This document shows, piece by piece, positions 1-13,000 of a DNA stretch of 64,000 nt (positions within the stretch are counted from its first letter, which is position 1; the number at the start of each line of letters is the position of its first letter). The translations under genes were made by a program, and so were the position numbers. Origin of the DNA: Cristatella mucedo (lineage: Eukaryota; Bryozoa; Phylactolaemata; Cristatellidae); assembly GCA_009760855.2 (NCBI GenBank), contig WPIO01000057.1:2351001-2415000 (forward strand). The letters are read 5' to 3'. The notes beneath the pieces were generated by a model. It saw nothing but the letters and a program-made list of their open reading frames with translations, searched no databases and was not told the DNA's origin.

Positions 1-372
1 GCAGGTCGGCAAGAAGTGGTGTGATGTGGCAACTCCGATGCTCACGACAGACAAGCCTAGCTGCAGAGTTTTGCACCAGCTGTGATCGCATGATTGCACA
101 TGCCGGTAGGCCAGCAAGCAGTGAGTTACAGAAGTCATGACGGGATTTCACAAATGCATGGACCAACTTAGACGTGGTATCCTTATCTAAACAAGCCCGA
201 GTTTTAGTGGTATCATGTAGCTGAAAGTAGGCAGACTTGACAGTGGAGCTGATGTGGTGGATGTAGAGTGCACATGCAACGATAGGGCTTCCTTTGCAGC
301 AAATGCAAAGCGCCTAAGAAAAGATTGAGTTCTCTGAGAGCACTTTGTCAAATGCATTATTATTGTTATTAC
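1..372 (+). mobile_element. LINE-A fragment with inverted 5' part (twin-priming form)
   Basis: Positions 1 to about 262 match the LINE-A reverse-transcriptase C-terminal region on the minus strand. They are followed by a plus-strand 3' tail from about 286, containing AAAGCGCC...gagcacTTT and then (ATT)n to 372. A reversed 5' portion directly followed by a forward 3' tail is the usual product of twin-primed LINE integration. It lies in the left-most transporter intron. Confidence 0.7.
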
Positions 373-835
373 CTACCTGTATCGAATAGCAGAGTTTCAA
401 GGTTATTAATATTACAAATGCCAAAAACCGTTTGCACAGCACCCAAAGAGAACTAATTTGCTTCGACATTTACGGTAAGATTATATGCTGAAAACGGCGC
501 ATGTCAATTGCATAGTGATGACATAGAATTACAGTGAACATAAGTACACAAAGAGCAATTCGCAGGGATGATCAAATGTGGGGGGAACTGGCAGGCTTCT
601 CTATTGACCAGGTATATTTTTTGCTTCGTTCTTTAAATGTGGTCAAGTTGGGAAATATAGTTCTATGCAATTATATGCCCCATATAAAATAACCTATGAC
701 CTGTAGACTTGACAGTAACCTTTCAAAAAGTTACTGGGTAATGCTGCTGCTGAGAATTCTAATAATCATGTTTGTGTTGACATTGCTTAAAATAAATTGC
801 AACCTTAGCTGACAAAACAAAAAAAATTATCCCAT
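373..835. other. AT-rich intronic stretch, nothing recognised
   Basis: No open frame with domain character, tRNA-like box or repeat-family match was seen. It sits between two LINE-A pieces in the presumed intron 4 of the transporter gene. Confidence 0.5.
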
Positions 836-1212
836 CGCGACTTCTGTAACTCACTGCTTGCTGGTTTACCGGCCTGTGAAATCAGGAGCTTCCACCTGGT
901 GCAAAACGTTGAAGATCACGGTTCTGTCACTCAATTTTAGGTACATTCACTCTTTGGCTCCAGCCTACCTATCAGATCTGCTCCCCCACCAAGCTAACCA
1001 TCTTACCACCCACCTTTCTTATTGCAACTGGACTAACAACTAAACTACAAACAACTACATCTTATACGAACCTTAAATCTTTTTGAGACGGTGCCTTTAG
1101 TTGGTAAGCTCCCAAAGCCTGTAACTCACTTCCGACTGGCATCACGACATCCCCCCCCCGATTTTTCGACATTTAAAAAAGAAGCTAAAACATATTACTA
1201 ATATTATTATTA
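836..1212 (+). mobile_element. LINE-A 3' fragment, degenerate
   Basis: This matches the end of the LINE-A ORF: the CNSLLTGLPA-type segment, then the [15 protein letters not shown] segment near 950-1000, and the end of the ORF near 1180. Frames are broken by several indels and a C-run. The usual hairpin tail is missing and the copy ends in a short ATT repeat. Confidence 0.65.
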
Positions 1213-1704
1213 CACGAGTAAAAGAGAGGGGACACTCAGGAAGAAAGTAAAAATTCAACTCACACGAAAGGATTCTTTACTTCCTCCGTGACAAAGTTCA
1301 ATGTGTTCCTTCAAAGAACATACACAGACATGGTAGCAAAAGCATGGCACCGATGATCTGAACTTTAGTTTTTGGAGTGCAGCCAATAGAACAGCTATGA
1401 AAGTTGGCCTGCACAGGATTTGCATGCACACACACGGCAAGAATTGCAGGGGGATGGAGTGAATATATGCGACAGCATGCAGCAGCAGCCCATTCGCACA
1501 CGACACAACGAACAAGCCCTAGCGAAGGACAATCAAAGAGAATGGAGAAATACTACATGACAAGTGCTAGCACGAAGATGTAACGCACCCCACTTTAGCT
1601 AATCGGCTATACTATATACACTGAGAAGGAAAAGATGGAGGAACTCCTCTAGCCGGCTAACTAAAGACCCGAGCCACCTCCACTGAGCATCATCGGTGGG
1701 CAAC
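1213..1704. other. Unrecognised intronic stretch
   Basis: Short minus-strand open frames near 1255-1515 contain several Cys codons but lack splice sites or homology that I can defend. Confidence 0.4.
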
Positions 1705-1812
1705 AATACAGCCGCTTAAGCTGTGAGTGCCCTATAAAAAGCTCTCCTGCGTAACACCCACATAATATTTATGACTTTGTGGAGTTACAGACGGAGATAC
1801 ATACATACAAGT
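1705..1812 (+). mobile_element. LINE-B orphan 3' end
   Basis: It carries the LINE-B terminal 100 bases (AGCCGCTTAAGCTGTGAGTG, then the GACTTTGTGGAGTTACAGAC segment) and ends in a short (ATAC)n tail. This is a strongly 5'-truncated insertion. Confidence 0.7.
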
Positions 1813-3555
1813 CTTTCAAGGCAAATCAAAACCGAACGTCGAAGCTGAAGAGAAGACGCATCTGGTCAGCAAGCAGCGAAGATGGTACTGCGGCACACTA
1901 CGGCTGGAAAGTCGTGAGAACTCACACGATCAGCAGCAGAACGAGCAGTATCAGCAGCTGACAGCAAAGGCAGACGTTGCAGCTGAATCTTGACAGTACC
2001 AAAGCTTGCAGGCCTTGTTAAAGCTCACTGGGCAGAAGGGCGGCCTCACAAAAGTCAATATTCTCGGAATGAATGCCGCATCTCTAGCCGCTGTAACCGA
2101 ACACATCCTTTGCTTGCTGGGCCAAAAACAAACAACTGCCCCTTCTTGCTTACCATCCAGCATAGGAGAACAGCGCCGAGTAGAGAGCAAGAGACAGCTT
2201 GCCGACATCGGTGACAGTGCCCTCGAAGGGCTCCCGGAAGTTCTCCACTTTGCCTGCAGTTGAGCAGACACAGCAAGCATAAAGCAATCGTGCTACAGTT
2301 ATGTCGTTTAGGACAGCATTGACTTAAAGGTCTAGGCTAGAATCAACCAGCCGAACGGCTGAGTCGTGGCAGCTTGAAGGTTGGTCACCGAGCAGCAGCA
2401 ATGTTCGACCCTTGGCAGTGGCTAGGTTGTTACAGTTGGCAAGAACATGGCTAATGATAATTACAGATCCAAAAAAAAATAACCACTGGCAAACAATTTG
2501 GTAACAGTTCACTCAGGCTGGGTTCTGACGGCTCTGGCAGCAGAATGGCAACCTCAAGCTTAACATAGAAATCGATATCTTTATATTAGTAACAATATTA
2601 CAGTCAGCCACAACTGATCACCCAATCCTAAGCAGAATAGCTATACCGTTAGGTAATTAATAGGGCATACCCATAGTACCAAATTCTACTTCACAAGCTA
2701 TGTCCTATGCAACAGTACATTCATGCTTAGAAGGTGTCGGGATGAAACTGGATCGCTCATGTATAGGCGGCTGCTAATCAGGCCTTAACTGTACATCGAG
2801 AACAGTCGACATGACAGCATGACGATCAAGGCCCATGATCCACTGCCTACACCCCATCCCATGCATTTGGACTCATGAGCATACAAATGAATAATATAAA
2901 TATATAGCACTAAGAGAACTAGATCTGTTGTTATGTACAGCATATATTCAGGAAAGAAAGTGTGACAACTAAATAGTGGTAGGTAGCATGCTGATTCTAT
3001 GCACCAACATTAGCCCCATATAAGTCTAGGCACTTATGGGAACATATTGGCATGTTTCGGTGAGAAAACAGTGGCGACGAATCTCTGAACCCTGGGATTG
3101 CGTTGCACATAGGCAGTTCAGCCATGGCTATCAAAGCCAGTGGCTCGCCATGGCACACAGGCAGTGCTCAACAGCAGACTCAAACAGATAAAAACTTGGA
3201 TGCAGTGGCTGGGATAACTAGAAATTCTGTCAGCATTCTCGACAGTTCTTAGAAAACCGATCACAGGATCTTTGACCCAGCATACAGCAAAAACGTACGG
3301 CTGAGTCTCTGTGCCATTTTCTGCTGGATTACCAGCATCAAACAGTTGTGGAAAGGATGGTCTACCCCTTCCGAATGACTCACGGCTGCATATCCTGCGA
3401 AGCAGCATCTGCAAAACATCAGGGTGTCCCATTTAACAGTAAACTTTGCCTAGACGACCACGTGCACTCCACAATCGTCTACTTACTTTTAGCCACTATT
3501 CAGCATAGAATTTGAGGCCTGCTTAGATAGAAATACTAGATCAAAGTTTGAGCAA
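1813..3555. other. Unrecognised intronic stretch
   Basis: Overlapping open frames at 1951-2280 on both strands and at 3118-3432 (minus) lack recognisable motifs. None joins in phase to the transporter exons, and no repeat family of this window matches. Confidence 0.4.
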
Positions 3556-4180
3556 CCATTGGTGATATTCCATCTCAATTTCAGTAACTCCTTAGTTGCA
3601 AGTTTTCTGGCTTGGGCTATAAGATGGTTACAGTTAGTGCAAAACTCTGCAGCCAGGTATGTTTATCGTGAGTATGGCAGTTGCCACAACATGTCCCTTT
3701 CAACCAACATGCACTGGTCCCTATTAAGCAGCCTATCGACTTGAAGGTTTATCAGTCACTTTTAGGTCGCGTATTTTGTTGCCCAAGCATATAGACTCGA
3801 ACTACTTTCTGATCAAGCCAGGCAGGCATCGAACCACCAGCTCTTTTGACTCAAGTCATGTAGTTTGGCCTCAAAAGAACCTCAAATCATTTGACGACCA
3901 AGCCTTTAGACTGCATGCACTCAAAGCCTGGAAATCAGGAATGACGTCACGACATGCCTGCATTTAGACGGAAGCTACACATAGAACATGTTTTTCACAG
4001 CATTTGATGGTTCGGTCCATGCAAATTGCATTTGTGTGCATATTAAGATTCATGGATGTATGGTATCCCAAACCATGTCAATGTGCTTTGCCTACAGCAT
4101 ATACGAAGTGCCTAGAAAGAGAAGTAGTTGTCCTAGGGTGCTATGAAAATGCTTTAGTGTTATTATTAGTATTGTATATA
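3556..4180 (+). mobile_element. LINE-A fragment, very degenerate
   Basis: A decayed copy of the LINE-A C-terminal region ([12 protein letters not shown]-like at about 3620-3660). It reads on to the region before the ORF end, and near 4110-4180 a decayed hairpin tail is followed by TTATTATTAG. Frames are interrupted throughout. Confidence 0.6.
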
Positions 4181-4570
4181 TGCATACACTGCACATACTT
4201 TTAAAGATATAAAAAGGTCTGTGCATACAATCGAAGGCAAAAGTATTTCGACAGTTCAGATTGGTTCGATTACCATTGTTTCTTAAGCTCCCCTCTGGAC
4301 TGGAGCTGGGATGCTGATTCAGTCTGCTACATATCAAATGCCCAAGTACAAATTGCTATGATTGGATTACTTGTGGACAATGTGCCCAAAATTAGCCAAA
4401 ACCCTTTAAACTCTTTTAGAAATAGTTGATTTGACCAGAATAGAGCTTTGAGAAACGACCCCTTCATCAGTTCATGCTGGAACCCTGAGGCTGCACGCCA
4501 AACTGTACTGAGAACCCAGGGAGGATTACTTAATTCGCCGGTAAAGCTAATAAGTATTGCCGAAGGTCAC

Positions 4571-5700
4571 TGAATTGTCAAGCGTCATCAGGGACAAAAT
4601 CATGGCACTGTACAAAACTGGACATGCATTTGGTCAAATTACTACTACTTTATGAATTCCAAAGCGTACGGTTTGGTGCAATGTAAGATAAAGACCGAGA
4701 GCTCTGAAAAACTACATGGTCTGGCATGACAGTGTTACCACATGGCAGGAGATGACCATCCTAAAGGTGGAGGCATTAAAGGACCGTCTCACTTCGGCTA
4801 AAGCCAATGCTAAAAGTCTGCATGCATCTTCGGGGAAGAGGGCTATTGGTGACACTGTCAGAAGGCGATTAAATGAAGCTGGTCTTCATTCTCGAGTTGC
4901 AAAGAGAAAACCTCATCTGTCGGCAAAGAATAGTAAGTAATAATAATAATATAGAAAGAAAGAATAGGTAAGTCGTTTATAGTGGGCTAAAGCAGAAACC
5001 CACTAGACTGCTAACGATTGGGGATAGGAGTAGAGTTGTTTGGGGTGACAAAAGCTAATCCAGGCTCTTTTCGAATTGCAAAAACACTAGCTGATTCAAC
5101 TGCCTCTCTTGTATAACGACCGAAGAGCCTTAACGGCTATCACCACCGCTTGCAGTGGCAATAAAAGATTGCCCACCTCAGGATTCAAACCCACGACCTC
5201 GGGACCAAGGTCATGAAAAGCAACCGCCTTACATAGTATGCCATCACTGCTCACCAAAAAAGGGCTTTACGAGAGCCGACAACCAAAGAAGCTTACTAAC
5301 CCAACTGTCTGAAGCCAACGGTCAAATTCGGAGAAAAGATATCAAGGTATGGGGGTACTTCAGCAGAAATGGCATCGGAGCTCTGCATGGCATACCAAGG
5401 ATCATGACCCAAGATGTCTAATTTAGACCTTCAAAACAAAAGATTCCCAGGTACTATATGATACTACTACTTCATGGACCGGATTGTATTTTCCAGTACA
5501 AACAACGACCCTAAAAACACCTCTGCTAAAGTTAGGAATTGTTTTCAACAAGTTATCGAAATTGGGTTACCCTTCTGCGACAGTTTAACAATTTATCTTA
5601 GTTTGGCTACCTTCCCGAGACAGTTAAGGACTGGCCAAGTCAGCCTCCTCACCTGAACCCAAACGAGCATTTGTGGGATTAAACCGAGGGATGGTTATGG
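4571..5700 (+). pseudogene. Tc1/mariner transposase fossil
   Basis: Conserved Tc1-type transposase segments appear in order but in different frames. They are an N-terminal piece reading RDKIMALYKTGHAFGQIT near 4590, the second helix-turn-helix segment DTVRRRLNEAGLHSRVAKRK at 4850-4912, VWGYFSRNGIGALHGIP near 5345-5400, NNDPKNTSAKVRNCFQQVIE near 5500-5555 and LNPNEHLWD near 5660-5680. The last two carry the positions of the second Asp and the Glu of the DD34E triad. The family is about 340 aa. This copy has stops and frameshifts and is split by a SINE-1 at 5085-5255, so it is dead and older than that SINE. Terminal inverted repeats were not located. Confidence 0.8.
5085..5255 (-). mobile_element. 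SINE-1 (tRNA-derived), inserted in Tc1 fossil
   Basis: Read on the minus strand it has a tRNA-like head with GTAAGGCGG near the A box, a B-box-like GGTTTGAATCC, the paired GCCACTGCAAGCGGTGGTGA body and the AAGGCTCTTCGGTCG end shared by all SINE-1 copies here. Confidence 0.75.
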
Positions 5701-6574
5701 CAGCTGGCTGTCTATATCACGACTATGTATGCACGTTTTGTTTACTTGCACAAAGCCTTCAGTAGTATAACGGTCAATGTTCATAGTGTTCAATGAGCTC
5801 CATACCTGGGCGATTCCAGCAGGTAGTTGCAAACAAGGAAGGTACACCGTCATATTAGCGAAAATTAATTGTATATGCTTAAATATGAGAACATGCTGCT
5901 TTTTCTATGTTCAACCACTGCATGTACTTTTGGTTATACAAATGTTCCATATTTACTCGACATTCCTGTGAGTAGGGGCCATCATGGCGGCTGCCCCAGC
6001 CGGCAAAATACTTTTGAACTTGAGTGCATTTACTATATAATCACTATACGTGGGTGGCAGTTTATCATAACACATTATAAGAGCAGGATGCTAGCCCGGA
6101 ATATAGATTAGCTGCAAAGCACGGGATTACTGCAATCGACACTATTTTATATTTATCCAATTGGGTCTATTTGTACTCCGTGCATTCTGAATATTAGGTC
6201 ATGCATGGGTCCCAATACGAGCCCTTTGCCTGAGGCAGTGCATTATGGCTGAAAGCCAGCCCTGCGATCAGCAGCCACTGCAGTGAGCGGCGCAATCGTC
6301 TGAAGGAGCAGCTACAGTGCCAGCTCCACAGATCACAGCTCGACTGAGTCGATGCAGGATGGTTGTACACCGACCAAGATTCGACCAATTTCATCTCCTT
6401 AATTTTAGCTGTACTACCGGCTATGAGCACGACAGAATAGCCGCTTTTGGTTGCTAAGAAGCTGGCTGAGCATTCCAGGAAGTATGGGCTGGCTATTCTA
6501 TTGCCACCCACCATGGGACAAGCGTGGTTGCCACGCCTACAGCTATGTTCTGTTTTAGTGTGCAGCTGGTAGAC
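5701..6574. other. Unrecognised intronic stretch
   Basis: Several short open frames (for example 6194-6514 minus) show no domain, and none continues the transporter past exon 4. Confidence 0.4.
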
Positions 6575-6615
6575 TCATCTCTCTCCCTCTCTGTGTGTGT
6601 GTCTCTGTGTCTCTC

Positions 6616-6704
<89 letters not shown>

Positions 6705-6705
6705 T
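6575..6705. repeat. Composite CT/CTGT microsatellite
   Basis: A run of CTCT and GTGT units passes into about eleven CTGT units and then about 20 CT units. It lies 260 bases downstream of the exon 4 donor. The long all-pyrimidine strand is of the class that can form triplex DNA. Open frames across it are artefacts of the repeat. Confidence 0.95.
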
Positions 6706-6969
6706 GCAAAGATGCAACAGTGGCTATTACCAAGCTGATCTTCCAATTAAGTAAACAACACCAGAAAATGAACCGGTCCCTGCCTTCTTCAATATCTACC
6801 CAATTACTTAAGATGACACTGCTCTGATGATGTATGCTCAAGATGATTGCCCAAGGTGATTGCATTAGTTAGAAGGGACTAGCAAAGGGCAAAACAGAAT
6901 CATGGCTGCCTGCCAGCAAAATAGGGAGACTGGGCTCAACCTGAGATGCTGGAACAAGTAGATACCTAC

Positions 6970-7095
6970 CCATGCCGAGCATGACGAAGCCTGTGACTAT
7001 GATTAAAGTGAGAGCACCCAGCTTGGCGACCGTGAACACAGTCTGTATGCGAGCAGCAAGCTTGACACTGGCCAAGTTGATGACGGCCAGACTCA
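6970..7095 (-). CDS. SLC7A: SLC7A exon 4 (TM4-TM5)
   Basis: An acceptor TTTTAG before 7095 opens the exon in phase 1, completing a Val codon with exon 3. It encodes end-of-TM4 sequence with [14 protein letters not shown], then the TM5 stretch [20 protein letters not shown]. The donor taken is GTAGGT at 6969-6964 (phase 1); a second GT four bases downstream (GTATCT) is the alternative. The next exon of the family (the YGGWNYLNFVTEE region) is not in the window. Confidence 0.85.
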
Positions 7096-10000
7096 CTAAA
7101 ACATACAAAACATAAGAGTGGTTATAGGACGCTTAAATTGCAGTAAAACTAACCTAATCCAGGTGCTTAACCACTCAATGTAACAGAATTATTATCCACG
7201 GTGTAGTGACAAGTGCCATCTCAAGTACGCCAATGTACACAACTAGCATGGCAGCAAGCAAAACACATACAAAGTCATTCATTGCTACCAGTCAATAATA
7301 ATAATAATAATAATAATAATAATTCACTTGATAAAGCGCCCTAAGAGAACTTAATCTCTCTCTAGGCGCTTTACAATAACATCTGTTGCTATTAACATGC
7401 AAAGAGTCATGCACAGGTATGCACTCAAACACAAAATAAACAACAAAGTTGTGCTCCCTAAGGTGGGAAAACTGACAAAAACAGATGAATATTGAGCGGA
7501 CACTCAAAAGATGAAAGGTCTATTGCAGGTAGCAATCACACCCGGAGGCAAGATCCAGACTGTCGGTACATAGGAACTAAAAGTTCGATTGCCAAAAGAT
7601 TTCAATTTATGACAGGAATGAAAAGACTACAAGGAGTCGATGACCAAGTGGTATGGGAGCATGCCAAAAGATCAAGGAGGTCGAATTGGTAGGCTAGTGC
7701 AAGCAAGTGAAGCAATCTGTGAGCACGACAGAGGATCTTATAGGGAGTGTCTATTCTATGTTTGATAGGGTGTGAGTGAAGCGTAGTCTGAGGTGGTATG
7801 TTGCTAAAGCTATGCCGCCAACGACAAACCAGTCAAGCTGCCAAGGTTTGCACCAATTTCAGACGGTTAAGGACACAGGTCAGGAGTCATAAACAAAGGG
7901 AACTACATTGATTATACCCGACGTCACAAACACATGCACTAGTCTGGTAGTCATACTCTAAGCAGGCCCAAATGTTGGTAATGTTCATTAACTGAATGTG
8001 GGTGCTCTGACATTAGGTGAATGTGACAGCCCTCAGTACAATCTGTCGTCTGGCTGGGTAGCTCGACCAAACAATAAACCTGCTGGCTCCAACACTAAGC
8101 ACTCAATCATGAAAAACTATATCGGCCAAGCCCAGTCTATGCACTCTAGACGGTTGCTGGTGTCGAGGGGTCTAGCCCACTCCCTCCTCACTGTACTCCT
8201 TCAGCAGCCCTTATATTCCATGCATGAGTAGTTTTTGCCCTGTCTGGCCATTGTTTGTTCCGGACCAGCCTGACAGCAGGCAGCAGTTTACGGTAGATGG
8301 ATGTCCCCCATAGATGCTGCCCATGCACGGATTTGTGCCAATGCATAGAGTGCTTAGTCATTTCCACCCCTCTACCCTTCCTTGGCTCGAGAGCTGGTGG
8401 CTGCTTAGGCAGTCTGAGCCCTGGTAGGGCCTCTGCCCAATGCTTGCAGGCTATTGAGACATGTTCCCTTACAGGGACAGGTGCTAATCAAATGATAAGT
8501 CACTTGGAATACTAAACCTAATTAGATTATGGGCAGACGTCACTGGAGTGAAGCTAGATTTCGCCCAGATGGAGATATGCTGGCAGAGCCAGTTTTGAGC
8601 ATTAAGCTCTCCAATTTCCGAGCCACACTAATTATTGCCAATAACAAATTAGCTAGTTTTATCGTCATTTAATCTGAAAAAGTTTGCTGCCATCCATGTG
8701 ATGACGTCAGCAATACTTGCAGCCATGGAGTTGAGAGAAGCATTTGCCATATTCGATGGTTTGCAGGGATCAATGGACAGGTACAGCTGTATGTCGTAGG
8801 CATAGAAGTCAAAGCCTTGTGCTTGGCCAAAACATCGGCAGAAGCAAGACCGTAGATTGTAAAAAGCAGCAGACCTAGCACTGGAGTAGCCTGTATTTTA
8901 GTAGTTCCTTTGACGATTGTTGCCTGTTGATATATATGTTCTGAAGTCTCCCGAGGATATATACTAGCTGATTTAACAGCCTCTTTTTGTATAGCGACAG
9001 AAGAGCCTTGACGGCTATCACCACCGCTTGCAGTGGCGATAAAGGATCGCCCACCACGAGATTCGAACCCACGACCTCGGGGCCGAGGTTGTGAAAAGCA
9101 ACCGCCTTACCCAGTGAGCCATTACGGCGGATCTGAACCATAGTACAGACCCGGTGATGCCCAGCCAAGAAGATAGGCGCTCGAGATAGACTTCGTGATC
9201 AATAGTATAAAACACTGCCGATAGAAGAAGCAAAACAAGAACAGAGACTTAACTTAAATATGTGTTCGTGGAAAGTTTATTACACACCCAGACCAGCGGA
9301 GTGATTTGCTCTAAAACCACTCAAAATTATTAGCTAGATTTGAATGAAAGTGTTAAGCTGGTATACCACTACACATTCCAGTGTCTTTCATAGAAACATT
9401 TGTAGTGAGACTAGGCAGAAGTAACTTAGGAAGGCGTTCTCGCAGTCAAGTGCTGTTTTCTTAATTAGTGGTATAACAACAGCCCCATTGAAAGGTACAG
9501 GAACAGAACTTGGGGCAATGAACATATTTATTAGGTTAGCTATGCTTTGCAGCAGCAGATCTATGCATTTCACAAGATGATGGTCCTATATTCATTAGAA
9601 GAGAGTGGCACAAACAGACGGCATGGGGGCAGCAACAGAGTCAAACAGGACAGGAATAACGAAGGTAGAAGTACACACTGTGGGAGCTGAGCCTCGGCAA
9701 GCCAAAATAGTACCTATGCAAAAGGCTGCCAGCAGACGCCTGGCTGCATCCGGGGGCTCGCAGGTCGGAAAAAATGGCTGCAGCAGGTAGTAGGCAAACG
9801 TCAATGCCACTATGGCTTGAGCCGTCGGTCGGATTATAATGACGTTGACCTTCGAAGGAGAGACAGCTAAGCATGCAAACACAGCACCCACATTGACAAA
9901 GCAAGCTAAAATGAGAAGGCAAGATCGAACAAAGTAAGGTCAGTCAACAGTGTACACAGAAAGAAGTAGGCCTGCTGTCCCCTAGGCAAGTCTTTGCTAA

Positions 10001-13000
10001 TGAGCATTATCAAGCTTTATCAAATGCCTGCACGGAAAGAAACCTCATGGAGACAGCCTATTTAAATTTAATTAATAAACCGATCTAGTCTGACATACTT
10101 GAAACTAACGAAATCATTTATGATCACCTTGCCCATAGCCAATGTGTATGGCAGGGCACGGCCAAGAGTGATACTATGATACTATGATCCTACAAGTGCC
10201 CGGCATGTTGTTTTTTTGGTGGAAGTGTGTTTGTCTGTGAGAATGGGCTTACATGGGTGCCTGCACAAGTGCATGCATAGCCACTCACCTGCAAGCACAT
10301 GAGCATGTATGTCTATGCACTGCCGGCCGACTCCTATACACACAGTTGCCTGGGTTACCTTCAGACTACCGATGATGACAAGGCCTACTGGGTGCCCTAT
10401 GTGCATTCAGGTGAAGAGCCACTGCATGAAACACAGGAAGGTTTGTGTGCCAGGTGCCATGGGTGATCAGCTAGGCCTTATTTCATGCAATCCTTTGCTT
10501 GAAGCAACAAGCAACAGTAATTAAGCCTGCTGGGACAAGGGGAAGGGCTGGTAGCAAAGAAAAGGGTCACATATGTAATGTAATGTATCTCCGTCAGTAA
10601 CTCCACAAAGTCATAAAGACCAGGTGGGTGTTACGCAGGAGAGTTTTGTATAGCGCACTCACAGCCTAAGCGGCTTTCGGTACGCATTCAGTAGCCAACA
10701 GACTTCGTCTCATGCAACATAGAGAAAGTGGGAAGCATGGCAGAGTCAGGAGAGCAGTTGAGGTAGTGAGTAGCATGGAAGAAGCAGTTCAGGACCGCTG
10801 AAAAAGATGAGCCATAGTCGGCAGTAGGAGAGTAGCTGTCGTTGCGTAAGAATTGTGGAAGCAAGTTCCACAGTCTAGGACCTGCAGAGCTAAAGCTTCT
10901 GTCGCCAACGGTCTTTAGGTGGAGGAATGGAACAGCTAATTTATTTTCCACACAGGACCTGAGGGCGCGAACAGGCTGAAACTGGTGCAGCAGTTCAGCA
11001 AGGTACGAAGGAGCCAAGCCGTGGCGGGCCACTTACTACTAATCAGCTGACTTTCTTTCTTTCTGTATTTTTTTCTATGCCGGAGGAGATAGAGTGTTCA
11101 ACTACTACAGCCTGCACTGTTTTCCCTATTACTATTGTCATCTCATCATCACCATCATTGTGATTATAAATGACAGCTAGTATGCTTACAAACTTATACT
11201 GGCAGAACATGTCAAGCAAGAAAGGAAGCACAGGTCCGATCATGAACCACACTTGCAAAAAACAAAGCTTGCAACAAACAAAGCTTGCAAAGGCAGACAA
11301 TAAAGCAGAAGCTAAGTGCTAGGAGGGACCGGATCTATATATCATTCATTTGTATAGTACCCTAAGAGAACTATTCAGGCACTTCACACATTCCAAAAGG
11401 CTCGAGCCCATAACCTCGGTCATCAAATACATTCACCTTGTCCTCGGCTCGATGGGAACCCATTAACCAGTGGGCCAAACCTAGCATACTACCAGGAAGC
11501 AAGCTATTAATTGGACTACACCTAGCCGTGGGCACAAGCCGAAAGTTGAAGAGGGGCGATTTTCTCACGGAGGACAACGTGTGTTGATGATGATGTCGGG
11601 AAGATAGTACCAAGCCCCCTTAATCAGTATGAAGAGGAAAGCCAGATCAGCAGTCTGCTACCAGGAAACTGCAGGGACACATATACCACATGCCAATCAA
11701 AAGCTGCCAAATGGCTCCACCACTGAGGAAGCCAGCAGCAAGTTCTGATTTGGGTTTCCTAATTGAACAATGCCAATTGCAATGTCAAGCCTATTTGGGC
11801 CAGTAACCAAGAGTGATTTTCTTAACCAAACAGGACTGACCTCATTTGGCTGTTTATTCGGGAAGGTTTCTGGAGACAGTAATCAAGGACTCTACACACA
11901 CTGCTATGCCCACTGTCCAGGACCTAATTTAGCTCAAGCTACTGTCAGGTTATCCATAAGCCGACCCCATCTAGCCCAACGTAAACAAAAACAGTGGTCA
12001 GAACTGAGACCCAATGCCAACCTTCTGGCTGCCCTTTTTAAACCGATGCCTGCAGACCTCCCAGACATTGGGCAACTGTTGGCAGGTTCTCTACATTCTC
12101 TGCAGCTGTGCTGCATGTCATGTTGCTAACTTCAGTCAGACAATACAGCCAGTACCTTAACTCCAGAAGCTGGACAGGCATTCCTTGCTAGCTTAGCAAT
12201 ACAGTGGAATAGTTCCTGCCTTCCTGGAATAGTCGGCCTTTACACTGTCTGGGAGCTGGCGCCTGTCTGGGAGCTAACATACAGGCCTGCCCTTGGCATC
12301 ACACTCGGGTCACAGGGCAGCTGCTTGCAAGGGAACTTCGTTGGCTGCCATACCCTCATTGGCCTGAGTAACCACACACAGTGTGACTTTGGCTGCTGCA
12401 ACTAGCAGTGGAGTATCTGATGCTGGCTCATAACCCGAATTTTAGCTCGAAACTCAAAGGGAAAAATCGGCCGAGAGACAGCTCGCAATCATAAACACTC
12501 GTACGTCGAGATACTCATAAGCTGAGGTACTACTGTACATAAATAGTCAAAATAACACGGTCTTACACCACTAACCATTGGTTCACCTTCTGTCGGTTTC
12601 TGCCGATCAGTTTAGGGCTTTGTACAACTTGTCCTAAGATGTGAAACACAATTTTTGAGCAACAACTCGGTTACCGTACCGATACTGGCACTCTTTACCC
12701 CTAGGTTGTGCCTTGCACTACAATGTCAATACTTGAACTTCGGTTACCACATATCCCGACCTAACGCATGAAAGCCACTGAAATCCTAATTTGGCTTATT
12801 TAGCTCTCTGCAGTTTCAGCGCCACATCTTTCAATTCCGGCTGAGGTGCTGAATATAGAATTAATTTCTACTCAGAATGTTCATACATCTTTGTCCCAGT
12901 CGTTCTAGTTGTTTTGTCTTTACCTTCACCAATGAAAACTCGTAATAATTCGTCTCCGATATCCTAGGCTGCTTAGGTAGTCCGCACGAGACTATAATGG

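Noticed and set aside
1951-2280. 109-codon minus and 85-codon plus frames overlapping each other
   Set aside because: No motif, no splice continuity with the transporter and no paralogue in the window.
5085-5255. Functional tRNA gene suggested by the A- and B-box words of SINE-1
   Set aside because: No cloverleaf with acceptor stem can be drawn, and the same unit recurs with a shared non-tRNA body, which marks a SINE.
6493-6865. Arg/Glu- and Ser/Leu-rich open frames on both strands
   Set aside because: Products of the CT/CTGT simple repeat.
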